DNA of 64,000 nucleotides from Pseudovirgaria hyperparasitica. Its lineage: Eukaryota > Ascomycota > Dothideomycetes > Acrospermales > Acrospermaceae. Location of the stretch: positions 186,001 through 250,000 of the forward strand of contig NW_022985557.1 of the NCBI RefSeq assembly GCF_010093815.1. Reading direction: 5' to 3'. The notes beneath the pieces are model-generated. The model ran no database searches. It was not told where the DNA came from and saw only the letters and a program-made list of their open reading frames with translations. A program made the position numbers and the translations under genes. Each line of letters starts with the position of its first letter. The first letter of the stretch is position 1. Below, piece after piece: positions 11,495 through 23,900 of the stretch.

Positions 11495-14477
11495 ATGGAG
11501 CCTGTAACAGCATTGGGCCTTGCCGCTGCGACAATACAGCTGGTCGACTTTACCCACCGTGTTCTGCGGACGACGAACGAGATCTGCAAGGATGGCAAGG
11601 CTGTGGACATCGACACCTTGCAAAACACTACGTATGACCTGAAGAAGTTGTCAGTCCAGGTGCAGAAACGCCAGAAGGTCGAACAACTTCAAGACCCCGT
11701 AAGATACGCGTTGCACTCGTCACTTGGACTCGCGATTTGACGAGCTACAGGATCTTGATATGATAGCGAGCGGTTGCCAAGACGTTGCTAAAGAACTCCT
11801 AGATGGTCTTACGAAGTTGACGCGAGGGCCCGGCCGTCAAAATACGTGGTCGGCTAGTCTCGTGATAGCGTTTCGAACTATCATGGCGAAGGACAGGATA
11901 GAGGCGATGTCGAAAAGGCTAGAGAGCTATCGGGCTCAGATGCACCTACGGATGGTCAACTCGCTGGTCACAAAACTCGATCTACATAGTACCGAAACCA
12001 GGGAGCAGTTCCTTGCTATCGGACGAAAGCTAGACCCTCCAAGGCTCTCCGATAATTCACAGACATGTACACCGCATGTTGTTGACCACCCTTTAGAGTC
12101 TCACACTGGTAACCTACAGACAGAAAATCTGTCCGAAAAGCTCTTACAGGCGCTCAGCTTCGAGACACATGATCTACGTGAAGAAATGATTGCCAATCAT
12201 CATATTTCGACATTTCGCTGGGTACTGTCGGATAGTACCGAGAAGGCTGAGTGGTACCATCTACCCCCATGGTTGCGGAGCAATGAGAAGATCTACTGGA
12301 TCCATGGAAAGCCAGGATCAGGAAAGTCAACACTCATGAAATACATCGCCAACGAGCCTAAGACAGCGTCTTTGCTCAGGGACTGCAGCGATAGCAGGGT
12401 TCTTGTTCTGGCCTCACACTACTTCTGGCTGACCGGGTCGCCTCTCCAGCAATCCAGGATTGGACTACTACGGTCTTTGCTGAAGCAAATACTTCTATGT
12501 CACCCATCTTTAATCCATGACGTATACCCCTTCTTGGAGAAAGACCTTGCAGGACAAATGACAGGGCCTGAACATGTCTCAGGCTTCCGTATGAGTAGGC
12601 TCCAAGCTTCTTTAGAGTCTGTATTTCATAAGAGGAGTGCAACTCATCGCTTCTGTTTCTTCATTGATGGTCTTGACGAATGCGGAGACGACCATGATGA
12701 ACTTGCGGAGTGGCTAGAACAATTGTGCCAGCACAACTCTAATATGAAGCTAGTGCTCTCAAGTCGATCCTGGAACGTTTTCGAGGATGCCTTTGGGTCA
12801 TATGCTAGCATGAAAATGCAGGACCTCACGCGCCCAGATATCGAGAGGTATGTTGCTTCCAAGCTTGAAAGGAGCCGAGGCATGAAAATTCTTCTTCTGG
12901 CACACCCTGGAGCTGCTGAAGTCTTCAAGAGTCTCATATGCACAAGGGCCGATGGGGTCTTCCTCTGGGTATCCTTAGCAGTGGACTCTCTACTCAGAGG
13001 CTTCTCAAATTCTGATTCACTCGAGCAATTGACACAAAGGGTAGAGTCTCTGCCAAAAGAGATTGAAGGCTTATACTCTATGATATTCGACTCCATCGAT
13101 CCCATGTACCGATGTAGCGCTGCTAGACTACTCCTTGTCATGCTGGAAGTTTCAGACTTAGAGTCAATCAGTGTTTGCTTTTTGACCGAAACTTCGATGG
13201 AAACGGCCATGGATGCCACCATAGAAGATCTAACGTATAAGGATGTACTCATCTACGACGAGACTGCACAGAGACGATTGGATGCTTACACCAGAGGTCT
13301 GCTAGAGTTATCCAAGTCAAGCGACTTATCCAGCTCAACGCGGTGCAAACGTGTGTTGTTCATTCACCGAAGCTTTGCAGATTTCTGCCGAACGGACCCG
13401 TTCCTTGCGATATTGCTGAAGGATTCCGGAGAGGATTTCGACCCACACCATGCGATGATGTGCGCCAAACTAATGCAGTTAAAGAAGAATATCTGGCTTT
13501 CCAACGACCACAACCAGCCAAGGGCTCTGGGATCTGTGCTGACCTCTTTGTGGCATCATGCCCGGAAGACCCAGAAGCCAATTCAATCACGTTCATCTAT
13601 TCTTGAAGAGACTGAAGAGACCCTCAAAGTTATCATGGGATCTGATCGGATGCAGAATCGTCTTAAGCATAAAGAGGCCAGGGGCACCGCTGCGAATACT
13701 TTACTGGAAGTAAACGAAATTAAAGCAGATCGAGGACTCCAGATCTATTTCCGATTGAACTTTCACGAATCATATTCTGGGCTACACGAGAGGTTCCCGT
13801 TCTTACTCACTGCTATCAATTTACGCGACCCAGAGTACGCCGTGTATCGAGTAATCCGTGATCCAAGCATGTCGTTTGCAGACAAAGTCTCACTTGTAGA
13901 CGATATTCTCGTGGTAGGACTAGGTCATGAGACATATCGCGACAGACAAATGGATGTTAGACATATTTTAGGTGACATTGAAGTGCAGATAGAGGCCTTA
14001 AAAGGTCTGCTCACGGATATCTCCAAGACACGAGCCGGAACGGATTATATCTCGACGCTCTGGCGAGGACTTGTGAGCAATATGTTCGCTTATCTTCTCG
14101 AGAGTGTCGACGCAAGAAGTCCGGTCCTGCTCTATCTCGCCATAATGTACCTTTTACTTCATCCTACGTTCGGACTAGGTCATGAAGATTGGGAATTTCG
14201 TCCAATTAAAGTAGGCTGGATGCTTCACGAAAGGCGACGGGCTTATTTACTTGAGGCAGCTTTGGAGATTGAAGGGAAAATATCTGCTGTTAGCGCGCTT
14301 GGTATTTTCGAGCATGAATACCCAGTGTATGTGGCTAAGCGGTATAAAGTGTGGAACATCTCCGCATTATGGACTACAGAATACAAGGAGCGTTTTGAAG
14401 CGAGCATGGAAATGGTACAGACCCGCCTTCAGGAACGCATGAATGAGACACACGTGTCAGACTCGACCGTGACATGA
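11495..14477 (+). CDS. NACHT-type NLR/STAND protein
   Basis: Signal-transducing NTPase of the fungal NLR class, used in other fungi for non-self recognition and programmed cell death. It has two exons (intron 11699-11750) and is about 976 residues long. The N-terminal helical domain starts MEPVTALGLAAATIQLVDF, typical of the fungal STAND N-terminal domain. The NACHT core begins near residue 245. Walker A is GKPGSGKST (near 252), Walker B is FFIDGLDECG (near 371) and a sensor-like LVLSSRSW follows. The post-NACHT region VFLWVSLAVDSLLRG and ESLPKEIEGLYSMIF is the usual helical segment. The C-terminal 450 residues show no ankyrin, WD40 or TPR repeats, so the receptor part is of the non-repeat type. 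It lies 263 nt after REV3 on the same strand. All motifs are intact; function in this fungus is inferred. Confidence 0.9.
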
Positions 14478-16257
14478 GACCATTGCCCTTCTCACAAGGC
14501 CTTGCTGTGACGACTAAAGATGCTAAGCTACAATTCCGGGCTATCTCAAAGGAAATGGAGGAATCGAAATGAGACCTTATAGCGATCATGATGTACTATA
14601 GTTCTAATACTATAGCAGAACTTCATATACTCACTCTCAACTAGGAATCAATCATACAACGTTACATCACTTATAGAAGTAGATGGCACGGCAAAAGTCT
14701 ACATATACCCCTGGAATCTTGAATAGCTTAGGACAAATGTACTAACAAGTAGATTCTAGTTGCTTCTAATACTTTTACTATGTGGAGAGATGAAGCCTAC
14801 GAGTCTTAGGAGTACAAAATCTATACTTTCGAGTGGAGGTAGTACAATCCTACTTTAGTTGACTCAGGGCTGTAAAGCGGTTATCTACCATCTCTCTGTA
14901 TAGTATCGAATGTCGCAAGGAGAAACTGATGATCTCAGGCACAGAGGTCCTTCTCAAGGCGGATTAATGTATCTACATAGCACGTGAATGTCAGGCCCGG
15001 CCATGTATGCATTGCACCATACGCTGCGACGATTTTCATAGACTGCAACAGGATTACATCAGAGGTTGGCGTTGTCGCGCACAAAGTTGTCTGAGCACAC
15101 TGGCCATAATAGTATAAGATATACCCCTATCTCCTGCCATGGAAGGGGTATTTCTCGCGTTGATACTACTGGAACATGTATGATGGAAGTTCCTAGGACA
15201 ATGGCTTGGTCATATCTTACTATCAAATTGCTTGAGAAAACATAGAGAGAAGCTGGTCACCCTATTCGAGTGTATCGTTTGCTATTGAGCCTCTTCATGG
15301 AGATGGCATTCCCGCTTGTGGGCTGTACACCGACTTTGCTGTCCCTACAAGCGTCCTTGGTCAGTATTTCATAGCGCTACTCGCTGGAATAGTCCAGCGC
15401 CAGTGCCTAGTTTTCCAGACTGCTTTTGACTTCTGAAAGCATCAATACTGTGGGAAGACTGATCATGATTTATGTTACGCGGTATCTCGTAAACAGACAG
15501 AGTAAGAAACTGACTGAGGTGCTTAGGACGGGAGCTTTCATCTTCAGCCAAGTAAAAGCTACGTAGTATAGTGTGACACCTATTCCTTGATGCATAAGGA
15601 GTGGTGCTATATTATATGCTGGGATAAGTATCTTCAGCGCTGTACCACAGAAAATGACGGAGTCACCTAAATAGGGCGCTTGTATATCACTTCTCACTAG
15701 ACTCATCCAGATGATCCGTCTTGCATCTGAGCAGAACTCATCTATAAGAATCTACCTCCTCAAAAACATTTAGAGTCAACATCTCCCATCCCACCCTTCT
15801 TTAAAAACCTTACCGTGATTCTTTCTCTATGTCTTGTGTTTTTCACTACATAATGGAGAATTATGAATTCAAAGAAGCCTTTTGCGACTGCACTCACCAC
15901 CTTATGCATAAGCAAGGCTGTGTAATTACTATTTACTTTCCCGAGCTATAATAGTCTGCATTATCATAACATTCAACGTTGGGCATTGCCATACGATTTC
16001 GATGGTTGGGAGTAGTTCAATAACTTGTATTGGGGACATCACATGGTCTAAGTAAGCATGTACATGAGCCCCAGCTGAACATGCGTCCGGAAACGGTCGC
16101 TGCTGCCTAAATGACTCACGCCAAACTGCTAAGGGTAATAGATCATCCCGAGACCGTTTAAAATACATCTACTTAGTATCTAGAAGCTGCAGCTGCCAAG
16201 TGAGGAGATTAAACACCAACGTTATAGGAATCAAGTGGATCCAGTAAGACATAGACC
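14478..16257. other. Gene-poor interval between NLR and GST-like genes
   Basis: About 1.8 kb without a supportable gene. A minus-strand open stretch near 15470-15706 is hydrophobic but has no family signature and no convincing start context or partner exons. A 17-nt sequence at 15571-15587 recurs exactly at 20798-20814. The rest is moderately AT-rich with scattered stops in all frames. Confidence 0.5.
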
Positions 16258-17056
16258 ATGGCCTCACAAACAAAACCAGACATCACTCTCTACGACCTGG
16301 CCTGCACAAAAGGCGTCTGCTTCTCACCTGTGGTATGGCGCATTAGACTGATGCTCAATTACAAGAAAGTCCCCTACAAGACTGTCTTCCTCGAGTTCCC
16401 CGATATCGAGCCCGAATTGAAGAAGCTGTAGGTCTATCATCCATCTGAGCAGAAACAGCCCACTGATTGTTGAATGTAACAGCGGCATCCACCCGCACTC
16501 GGACGCGTCATCCACAAAGCCCGCATACACTGTTCCCGCAATCATCCATCACCCCAGTAGCACATACTTAATGGACTCTGTACATATCAGCCAATTCCTC
16601 GAATCCACCTACCCACATCCACCGGTCCCACTCTCCACCACATTCGGCGATGGTATTATATTGGCCGCACGCAGCACCGGCGTCCCCGCTTACCGCATCT
16701 CGCTCCTCTCACGCGAAATCTCTATCTTGTCGCCGCGCAGCCAGGAGTACTTCCGTAGCACGCGAGAAAAGGATCTAGGACACCCACTAGAGCAGCTATT
16801 GGAAGGCGATAAGGAGGAAAAGGTTTGGGCAGAGCAGCAGGAGGGGATGGAGGAGCTGGGTAGGTCTATGAGGGCGAACAAAGCGAAGGGTATGTTTCTG
16901 GAGGGCAAGGAACCGGTATATGCGGATTTTTGGATTGCGGGTGTGATGCAGTGTGCGAGAGTGGTGGACGAGGGTGTTTGGGAGAGGTTCATGGGATTTG
17001 AGGGTTGGAGAGATGTTTATGAGGCGTGTGAGGAGTTTATGACGAAGAAGGATTGA
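16258..17056 (+). CDS. Glutathione S-transferase-like protein (UstS-type)
   Basis: Two exons (intron 16428-16482) encode 247 residues. The N-terminal thioredoxin-like GST domain reads ITLYDLACTKGVCFSPVVWR, then LMLNYKKVPYKT, and ends with YTVPAIIHHPSSTYLMDSVH, the usual glutathione-binding cis-Pro region followed by the D/E-S equivalent. The C-terminal helical domain contains PVYADFWIAGVMQ, typical of fungal UstS-like GSTs. UstS itself belongs to the ustiloxin pathway. This family also has many stand-alone members, and no biosynthetic genes surround this copy, so a detoxification or stress role is more likely. The gene is isolated: 1.8 kb of empty sequence lies upstream and 3.9 kb downstream. 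Reading the intron is required; without it the frame ends at once after LKKL. Confidence 0.85.
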
Positions 17057-20000
17057 GAGTCGGGTTTGCGTTCGGATGTCAGATCGCTAATGTGTGATTT
17101 CATGATGAACGCTTGATAGAACTGAGCATTCCGTTCATAGTTCCCAGTGCGCCAGACAACATGGTGTATCCTTGATCTCCCCTAACTTCAATTGTACCAC
17201 GTAGTACTCCCAGAGACTCCATCAGACTTCATGACAATGCTACAACGCAGGCGTTGTCAATACACCGATACTCAATCTCTGGGATTTAAGAAGCTTATAC
17301 AATGGATGCACCAGTATATCAGACTAATCGAAACTGTTAGATGGATGGTGAAGCATGGATAGCGACAGAACATCAAGGCAAGTCAACTCAGTAATACAAT
17401 TAGTAGACCGTCCATGGCTCTTCCACTTTCATATGCAAATCTCTTAGACTATTGTAACTACAATAATGATATGATTTTCATTAGCTAATTGGATCTGTTT
17501 TTATGGAGTCTAGTACTCAGCTAGGATGCTTCAATTGTTATGTTTAAGAACTAGAACAAGAAAGTAGAGACGTATCATTACGTACAGTGTTAGTCACTCC
17601 ATCAACAAGAGCGGCCGAGTCGGTGATGGTCTCCAACAGGGCCGTGCCTCTGGCTCACTGGACTAGGCTAACTAATGTCTCTAATACCCCACGTTCAATG
17701 TCTTTAACCATAAGTAATGGTATTGCCACGATCCTGAAAAGCAATACGATGTGGAGCAGGCGGTGAAATGATTGCGTACTCCGGTATGTCAGCGTCCAAG
17801 AATCTACGAAACTTGCATGTCTTGGCCCATAGAGCTAGTACTTCATCCTTGCCTCTCTGTTGCAAAATCTTGCTAAAGCCAACGAGGCTTAGAGGCCAAG
17901 AAAGGTATGCCTCAGCTAGAACTGGGCATCAGCTTGCGTCTGCGCCTTTCGCTTACTCTTCCTTGTGATACCACAATCTATGTCCCCTTGAGGCATGGCC
18001 AATATGAGACAAGATGCGACACCCAATGTTCTGTGGGAATGGAATCATTCATATGAATCTCTTCGTTCAGCTGTGAGGCCTAACATGCATAAGGACCATC
18101 ATGAATGAATTCCTCGACAACAAACACAGCCTAAGCCTGTTCGTAGCGACTTGCTATAAAGATCGTGAACGCTAAGTTGGATAATGTTCATACTAAGATA
18201 TATACATAATAGCTATTTTTAGAACAAGTACGTGCGTACAACGTGAAGATAGGAGCCAAGCTAATCGGAGATCTTCGGTAGAGCGTACGTTAGTCATCTT
18301 TCATTCTAGTGCAACTCTTGGCATTTCTAACATTGAAAAGCTTTTAGGGTAATATAAGTTCACTCTCAAGCACTATCTGATGAGAAAGTAGCGTTAAGCA
18401 AGTAGATAGAGGCATTTTGATAACTAATTATCATGAGTTTGAAGTAGTCAATCTAATGAAGTCGAAACTCTTAGGAGCTCGCGTACTTCTATGGAGCTGG
18501 GCAAGTATACCCGAGAAGTGCCAAGAGTCACGCTAAAATGTCCAGCCGGATCCAGTGTCTCAACGAATTGACTCTCTAACAAGTAACAACATCACGAAGC
18601 CAAGACGTATTAGCTAGAAGGTCTACACAGCCGACACTATACCACGAGCTGCCGTGGTCGGCTCAGATCCCGTCATCTTATCAGTACCGCTGTTTGTCGG
18701 AGCAGAACACGTAGAGCTCTCTGGCATAAAAAAAGCAAGGATATAACGACTCTTTACCGGGGATTCCGTTGGCCATTGCATCCTTCGGAGCTATGGATCT
18801 GCCTTACTATACATGCAACGCGACGATCGTGTCTTTTCCAGGCCATCACCGAAGCCCACTCTACAATCGTAATAACTGCCTTCGCCTCCAAGAACAACTC
18901 CCAGCCACGCAAATTGCGGGACTTGGGTACTCTGATACTGACGCGACGTCTATTGCGACTCGGTAGATGTTGACTGTGTGCTTGGCGAAAGAAGCTTCCC
19001 TCTTCGCAAGGAATGCGGCAACTGCTTTCCTTCTTGTCGGCAGTGTCAAACGCGTCACAAGAAAGCGGACGTCTGAACTCAAAATCATGTGCGGTATGCT
19101 GTTCTATTGCCCTATCGGTCTAATACAAAGGTACAGAAAACGACACCGCTCTGCAATAACCCGACAATTTGGCATGACTTTCTCTACTAGGATACACATT
19201 GAATGACGTTTCGTTGCCATAATGGCAGCTGGGGCGTACTATCGGCCTCTGTCTTCCTCGTATCAACTAAGTCGACACCAGGCTTAATCTTTGTTTCTGG
19301 CTGTTAGCAAACAGTTTCCATTTGTGTTTTACATGGGGTTCTAGGGGAGAAGCCCGACATACATTCTTGCCAAACTCTTGGAGTACCTGAGAACATCCAT
19401 GGGCATTCACGAGGCCCACCCCCACCCTCGCTTGGCGCATTCGGCTCGGGAAGATCAACGCCTCTGCAGAAAGTCGAACGTTAACGTACCTTACCCTTGC
19501 CTACAATACTGGTCAATCACAGAGTTCCCCGGCGCTTGTTATCCATCCAGAATCCTCCTCTGGTGGTGCAGAAACTGCTTCGCAAGATGACGCAGCCATA
19601 TAGCACTATTCGCAACTCATTAGCTTGATATGTAATTTTACCTTGAACGAATGAGGCGAACCAGGAGTGTTATCTCGAAGCCCACTGCGAACCCTATTCC
19701 CGGTCGCTGTTTATGACAAAACCTTCAGTGTGGGTACATTGTTCAACCATGACCTTCTTTGCGGTAATGTCAAGTTTATAGGAATTTTCAGTACTTGACT
19801 GAATCTTCTCACGTTCACTGTTGCTTGCTTTTCGGATGCAAACTAACAAACATATTTCGAAACAAGACCAGCTGTTTGCGTTCAACATGATACGCAAGCG
19901 CAACACTCAATCAAGTAGTGCGAACGCTCTATCGCATACCACAGATAGATCGCCGCAATCACAACGGTGCCTATAGCGTTCGCTTCAGCCGGGAAACACC

Positions 20001-20973
20001 GCTCTAGCAGGGTGCGCAATGAGCACATGCAATGTTGCATTATGCATCGAGGTGTCGTTCAATGATACTACTTCTTTCCTTGACTATAGCTGCATATATG
20101 AAGTCCATCTGTCGGTTCTTATGGATCCTTTGATATGCACGCACTATGATGCGCAGGGTCAGTCACTCTGGCCCACCTTCTTAATACAAGAGACACGTGA
20201 GTACCCTGGCGCTCGACACTCTTACTTATCTGATCAAGGCTGCCAAGTAAATCCCAAGACTGCTGTCAAAATCAATCTATGCACTGTAGCCAACATGGGC
20301 ATAATTCGCACTCCACATGTTAGCAGAGATAGGCGTCTTCAGCCAAGCCAAGCTGACCAGGCCAATTTTAATTGAATGCCAAGCTCAAACTTTCAGAGTT
20401 CTTGACTTGGGACTGGCTTGCCATCTACCCAAATAGGATTCGATCATTTGAGCTTGCAATTCTCGGCTTGTTTGTATATATAATGTGGTGTTAAGTCACC
20501 AGGAGGTGAGCACTACGTTATTGTCGACTATATAGTTCATAGCTAAGATTGACGGCGGGTCATAGTGACGGCGAGACATAGTAACGGCGAGGTATAGTGA
20601 CGGGGAGCGCACTGCTGATCAGCGCACTTACTAAGGTATAAGAACCGTCAGCCCCTTAGTAGTCATGCTTGGCTTACTTATGGAATGTTTGAAGATGTCC
20701 AGCCCCGTAAGTCCGACAAGGAATATTGAACATCCCTACTGAAGTACCCTGTCATACTGATATACCGTTCTTGGCGACGGAGAACTTCCTCTTTACGGTG
20801 TGACACCTATTCCTACCTCTGTGAGACTGTACTCCGACGCCTGTGTAACGTTGTAGAGTAGTCTTTCAGCACACTTACGGCATATCCCACGTTACATAGT
20901 GTGATGGCAAATGTGTATATAATATATGCTTTGCAGTCCCAATTGATCATTCACTTAACTCTCTAATGTCAAC
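17057..20973. other. 3.9-kb gene-poor interval
   Basis: No supportable gene. Open stretches of 60-120 codons (for example 20019-20375) lack family signatures and splice partners. Notable structure: an imperfect inverted repeat at 18630-18662, a three-copy 16-nt tandem repeat at 20559-20606, and the second copy of a 17-nt repeat at 20798-20814. The last 70 nt before the next gene probably hold its promoter, with TA-rich sequence around 20905-20930. Confidence 0.5.
20559..20606. repeat. Three-copy 16-nt tandem repeat
   Basis: Three adjacent degenerate copies of a unit close to gtcatagtgacggcga (20559-20574, 20575-20590, 20591-20606). A partial match, attgacggcgg, lies just before. Copies differ at one to four positions. 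The array lies about 370 nt upstream of the TmpL-like gene. Confidence 0.75.
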
Positions 20974-23900
20974 ATGGAAGAAATATCAACCCCCTCTTCG
21001 AAAAGCCTCCAGAATTTATATCCCGACCATCGAGCTCTACCTCATCCGTATATTTGTGATGAAGAAGCTCTACCTCCATTCCCCACTGTGCACGCCGCTT
21101 TCTTCCAACATGCCCAACTTCGTCCACTTAACACCGCACTCATAGATCATAGCTCTACGCCAGAGCGCAAACTGACCTACGGTGAATTGGCTCGGCATGC
21201 GTCCGAAATAGCCGACCAATTGATTTCCGCAGGCGTTAAGGAGAACCAAAGAGTTCCCCTTGTCATACACCGGAGCTTGGAAATGGCCGTTGGTATTCTT
21301 GGCATATTGATGGCTGGTGCTCAATACATACTACTTGACAGTGGTTATATACAAGACAAGAAATTCTCTTCCATATTGAGCGATTTAGACGGCAATACAC
21401 CGATCGTGACGACATCTACTCTATCGACAAGAGTCAGATTGGATGGCTCATCTCGTCGAACTCTTCTTGTGGATATAATTATAGAGTCTCGTTTGACGAC
21501 ACACAGCTCTCCAAGTCCGGTTTCATCGCAGTACTCACGGGGGGATGGGTCTTCGGGATGTTATGCAATCTATACAGCAGGTGAGCCATCCATTGTATAC
21601 TTGTTGACCTTACTAACATTGAAAGGGCCCACAAACCACAGCAGAGGAGTAGATGTTACACACAGCAATGCGGTCAATTTGCTTTGCCAGTCTCCTGGAA
21701 ACCTTGGAATGTCTCCCGGCGTCAAGGTCGGATCTGTTCAGCCACTGGGTTCTGATATGGGTAAGCTATGAGTTGATGAACCAATACAGAGTGCTACTGA
21801 CACTGGATAGGTGCATGGGAAATACTAGGTGCGTTCTGTAATGGAGCGATCCTCGTTATGAGAGGCTCAGATTGGGTAGAAACTCTTCGCGAAGTACCAT
21901 CTCCTCTCTTCTCGTAGTAAATCTACTGACAAGCAAAGATTGAAATACTCGTTGCAACTCCTACGATACTTGCGAGGTTCGACCCTCAAGACTACCCAAA
22001 CATCAGAGTAGTCGCGTCGAGAGGCGATCAGATGCTTCAGAGGTAGACTTCCACTGTTATTTTGCCATCATGTGCTGATTATGAACAGTACTGCCGACAC
22101 ATGGGTAGATGCAAATAAGACATTACTCATTGGGTACGGCACCCCAGAAGTGACTATTGTGAACACACTCAGCAAACACACATCCGGAATGCCAGTATGT
22201 ATGGGGCGTCCCACGCCAAATAACACCATATACATACTAGACGAGAATAAACTTCATGTGAACATGGGCAAAGTTGGTAAGATCTGGGCTGGAGGCAGCG
22301 GTGTCGCCCGAGGTTATATTGGCACGTCTGAGTTGAATGTCCAGTGGTGGTGGGAAGATCCGTTTATCAATGATGGGTTCGTTACTCCTAATCGGGCTGA
22401 TACAGTGCATGCTGATAGATGCACTAGTTCGATGATGTTCAACACCGGCAATCTAGGCTATTGGCTTCGTGATGGTTCCTTGCAGACCATCAGGCGACAG
22501 GACGATCTAGTGAGGAGCAAGGTACGTGCTATACTTCTGGTATCTGGATCTCCACGCTAATAAAGTCCAGGAGGTTCAAGTCGAGCTTGATAGAGTCGTT
22601 ACAACTCTGCTTGCTTGTGATGGAGTAAGCGGCGCTGTGGCAATATTCTATGAGAAACAACTTCATGCCTTCATTACCCCGAGCACATGTTCAGTTGGAG
22701 ATGTCATGAATGAAGTAAAGAGGACGCTCCCTCGTTATGCCGTGCCACAATTCTGTATTCCGATCGACCAGTTTCCACAAACGCACAATGGTAAAGTCGA
22801 CCAAGATGCTCTCAGGAGTCTTGTGAAAGACTTAGATCAAGCGTATGACAACTGTGTCATGACTACATCCGATCGATCTCCTTTTTCTACCAAGGCATCG
22901 ACTATCAACGGGGACAGCTACTCTTTACCTGAAAAGCAGATGGTCAAATATATCAATTCTACGACCACTGACGGCGATACCGAACTTCCCGTACCCGCTA
23001 AAAACTGGCCAAAATGGGCTAGAAACCTGCGTCTGCGTATATTCATTGTGTACCGCACAATCTTTACACTCGTATGGCTATCTAACGTCGCGGCTTTGGT
23101 TTGCCTTCTTTCCTTGGACGCTAATACTTCCATCTGGCTTGGTCGACTGGCATACATCAACCTCACAATCGCAGTCTTGATTCGGCAAGACCATGTTGTC
23201 AACGTCCTATACTCTATTGCATGTGCGATACCTCAATCATGGCCAGCTTTTATTCGATTGCGTGCTGCAAAGATCTACCACTTCGGAGGAACCCATTCCG
23301 GATTTGCGAGCTGCGCAATTGCGTGGTACACTGCGTCGCTAGTCGTGAGTGGATGGACGAGAGTCAACGTCCAAACAGCTACGACTGGCTCAGTTCCTTG
23401 GCTTGTCCTATCTTTCCTCGCCCTAGGACTACTCTTCGGTGTTGCTGGAGTGGCCTATCCACGCTTCCGAAAGGTCAACCACAACAGCTTCGAGCTGATA
23501 CATCGCTTTTTCGGGTGGTCTGCACTGATACTCATCTGGATTACGACGCTCCTACTCGTCCGCGACAACCGTAAAGCATGGCCAGAGTCACACCCGAATT
23601 CCACATCTACACCTCCATACGGTACCGTCCTTGCCTCAACCCCTGAATTCTGGCTCCTACTCCATCACCCTAAGTATCGCCCTCTCCTGGGCAACCCTTA
23701 GAAAAGTTCCAGTCGACGCAGAACTCATGTCCGACCACGCCGTGCGCCTCCACTTCTCCTACACCGTCCCCGTCAACGGCTCGTTCGTCCGCATCTCGAC
23801 TCGCCCGCTCCTCGAATGGCACTCCTTTGCCCCAATCCCCGCACCCGAAGCCGTCAACGGCCGCCCCAAAGGCTTTAGTCTAATCGTGAGCAACGCCGGC

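Noticed and set aside
15470-15706. Hydrophobic minus-strand frame thought of as an RTA1-like membrane protein
   Set aside because: No RTA1 signature, poor start context, no partner exons; only 78 codons in AT-rich DNA.
18630-18662. Imperfect inverted repeat gccgac..ccacg / cgtggtcggc
   Set aside because: Short arms with a 6-nt bulge; chance is a fair explanation and no second copy was seen.
18967-19206. Possible Zn2Cys6 cluster (CGNCFPSCRQCQTRHKKAD in one frame)
   Set aside because: The Cys spacing does not match C-x2-C-x6-C, the frame is broken at once, and no regulator middle domain follows.
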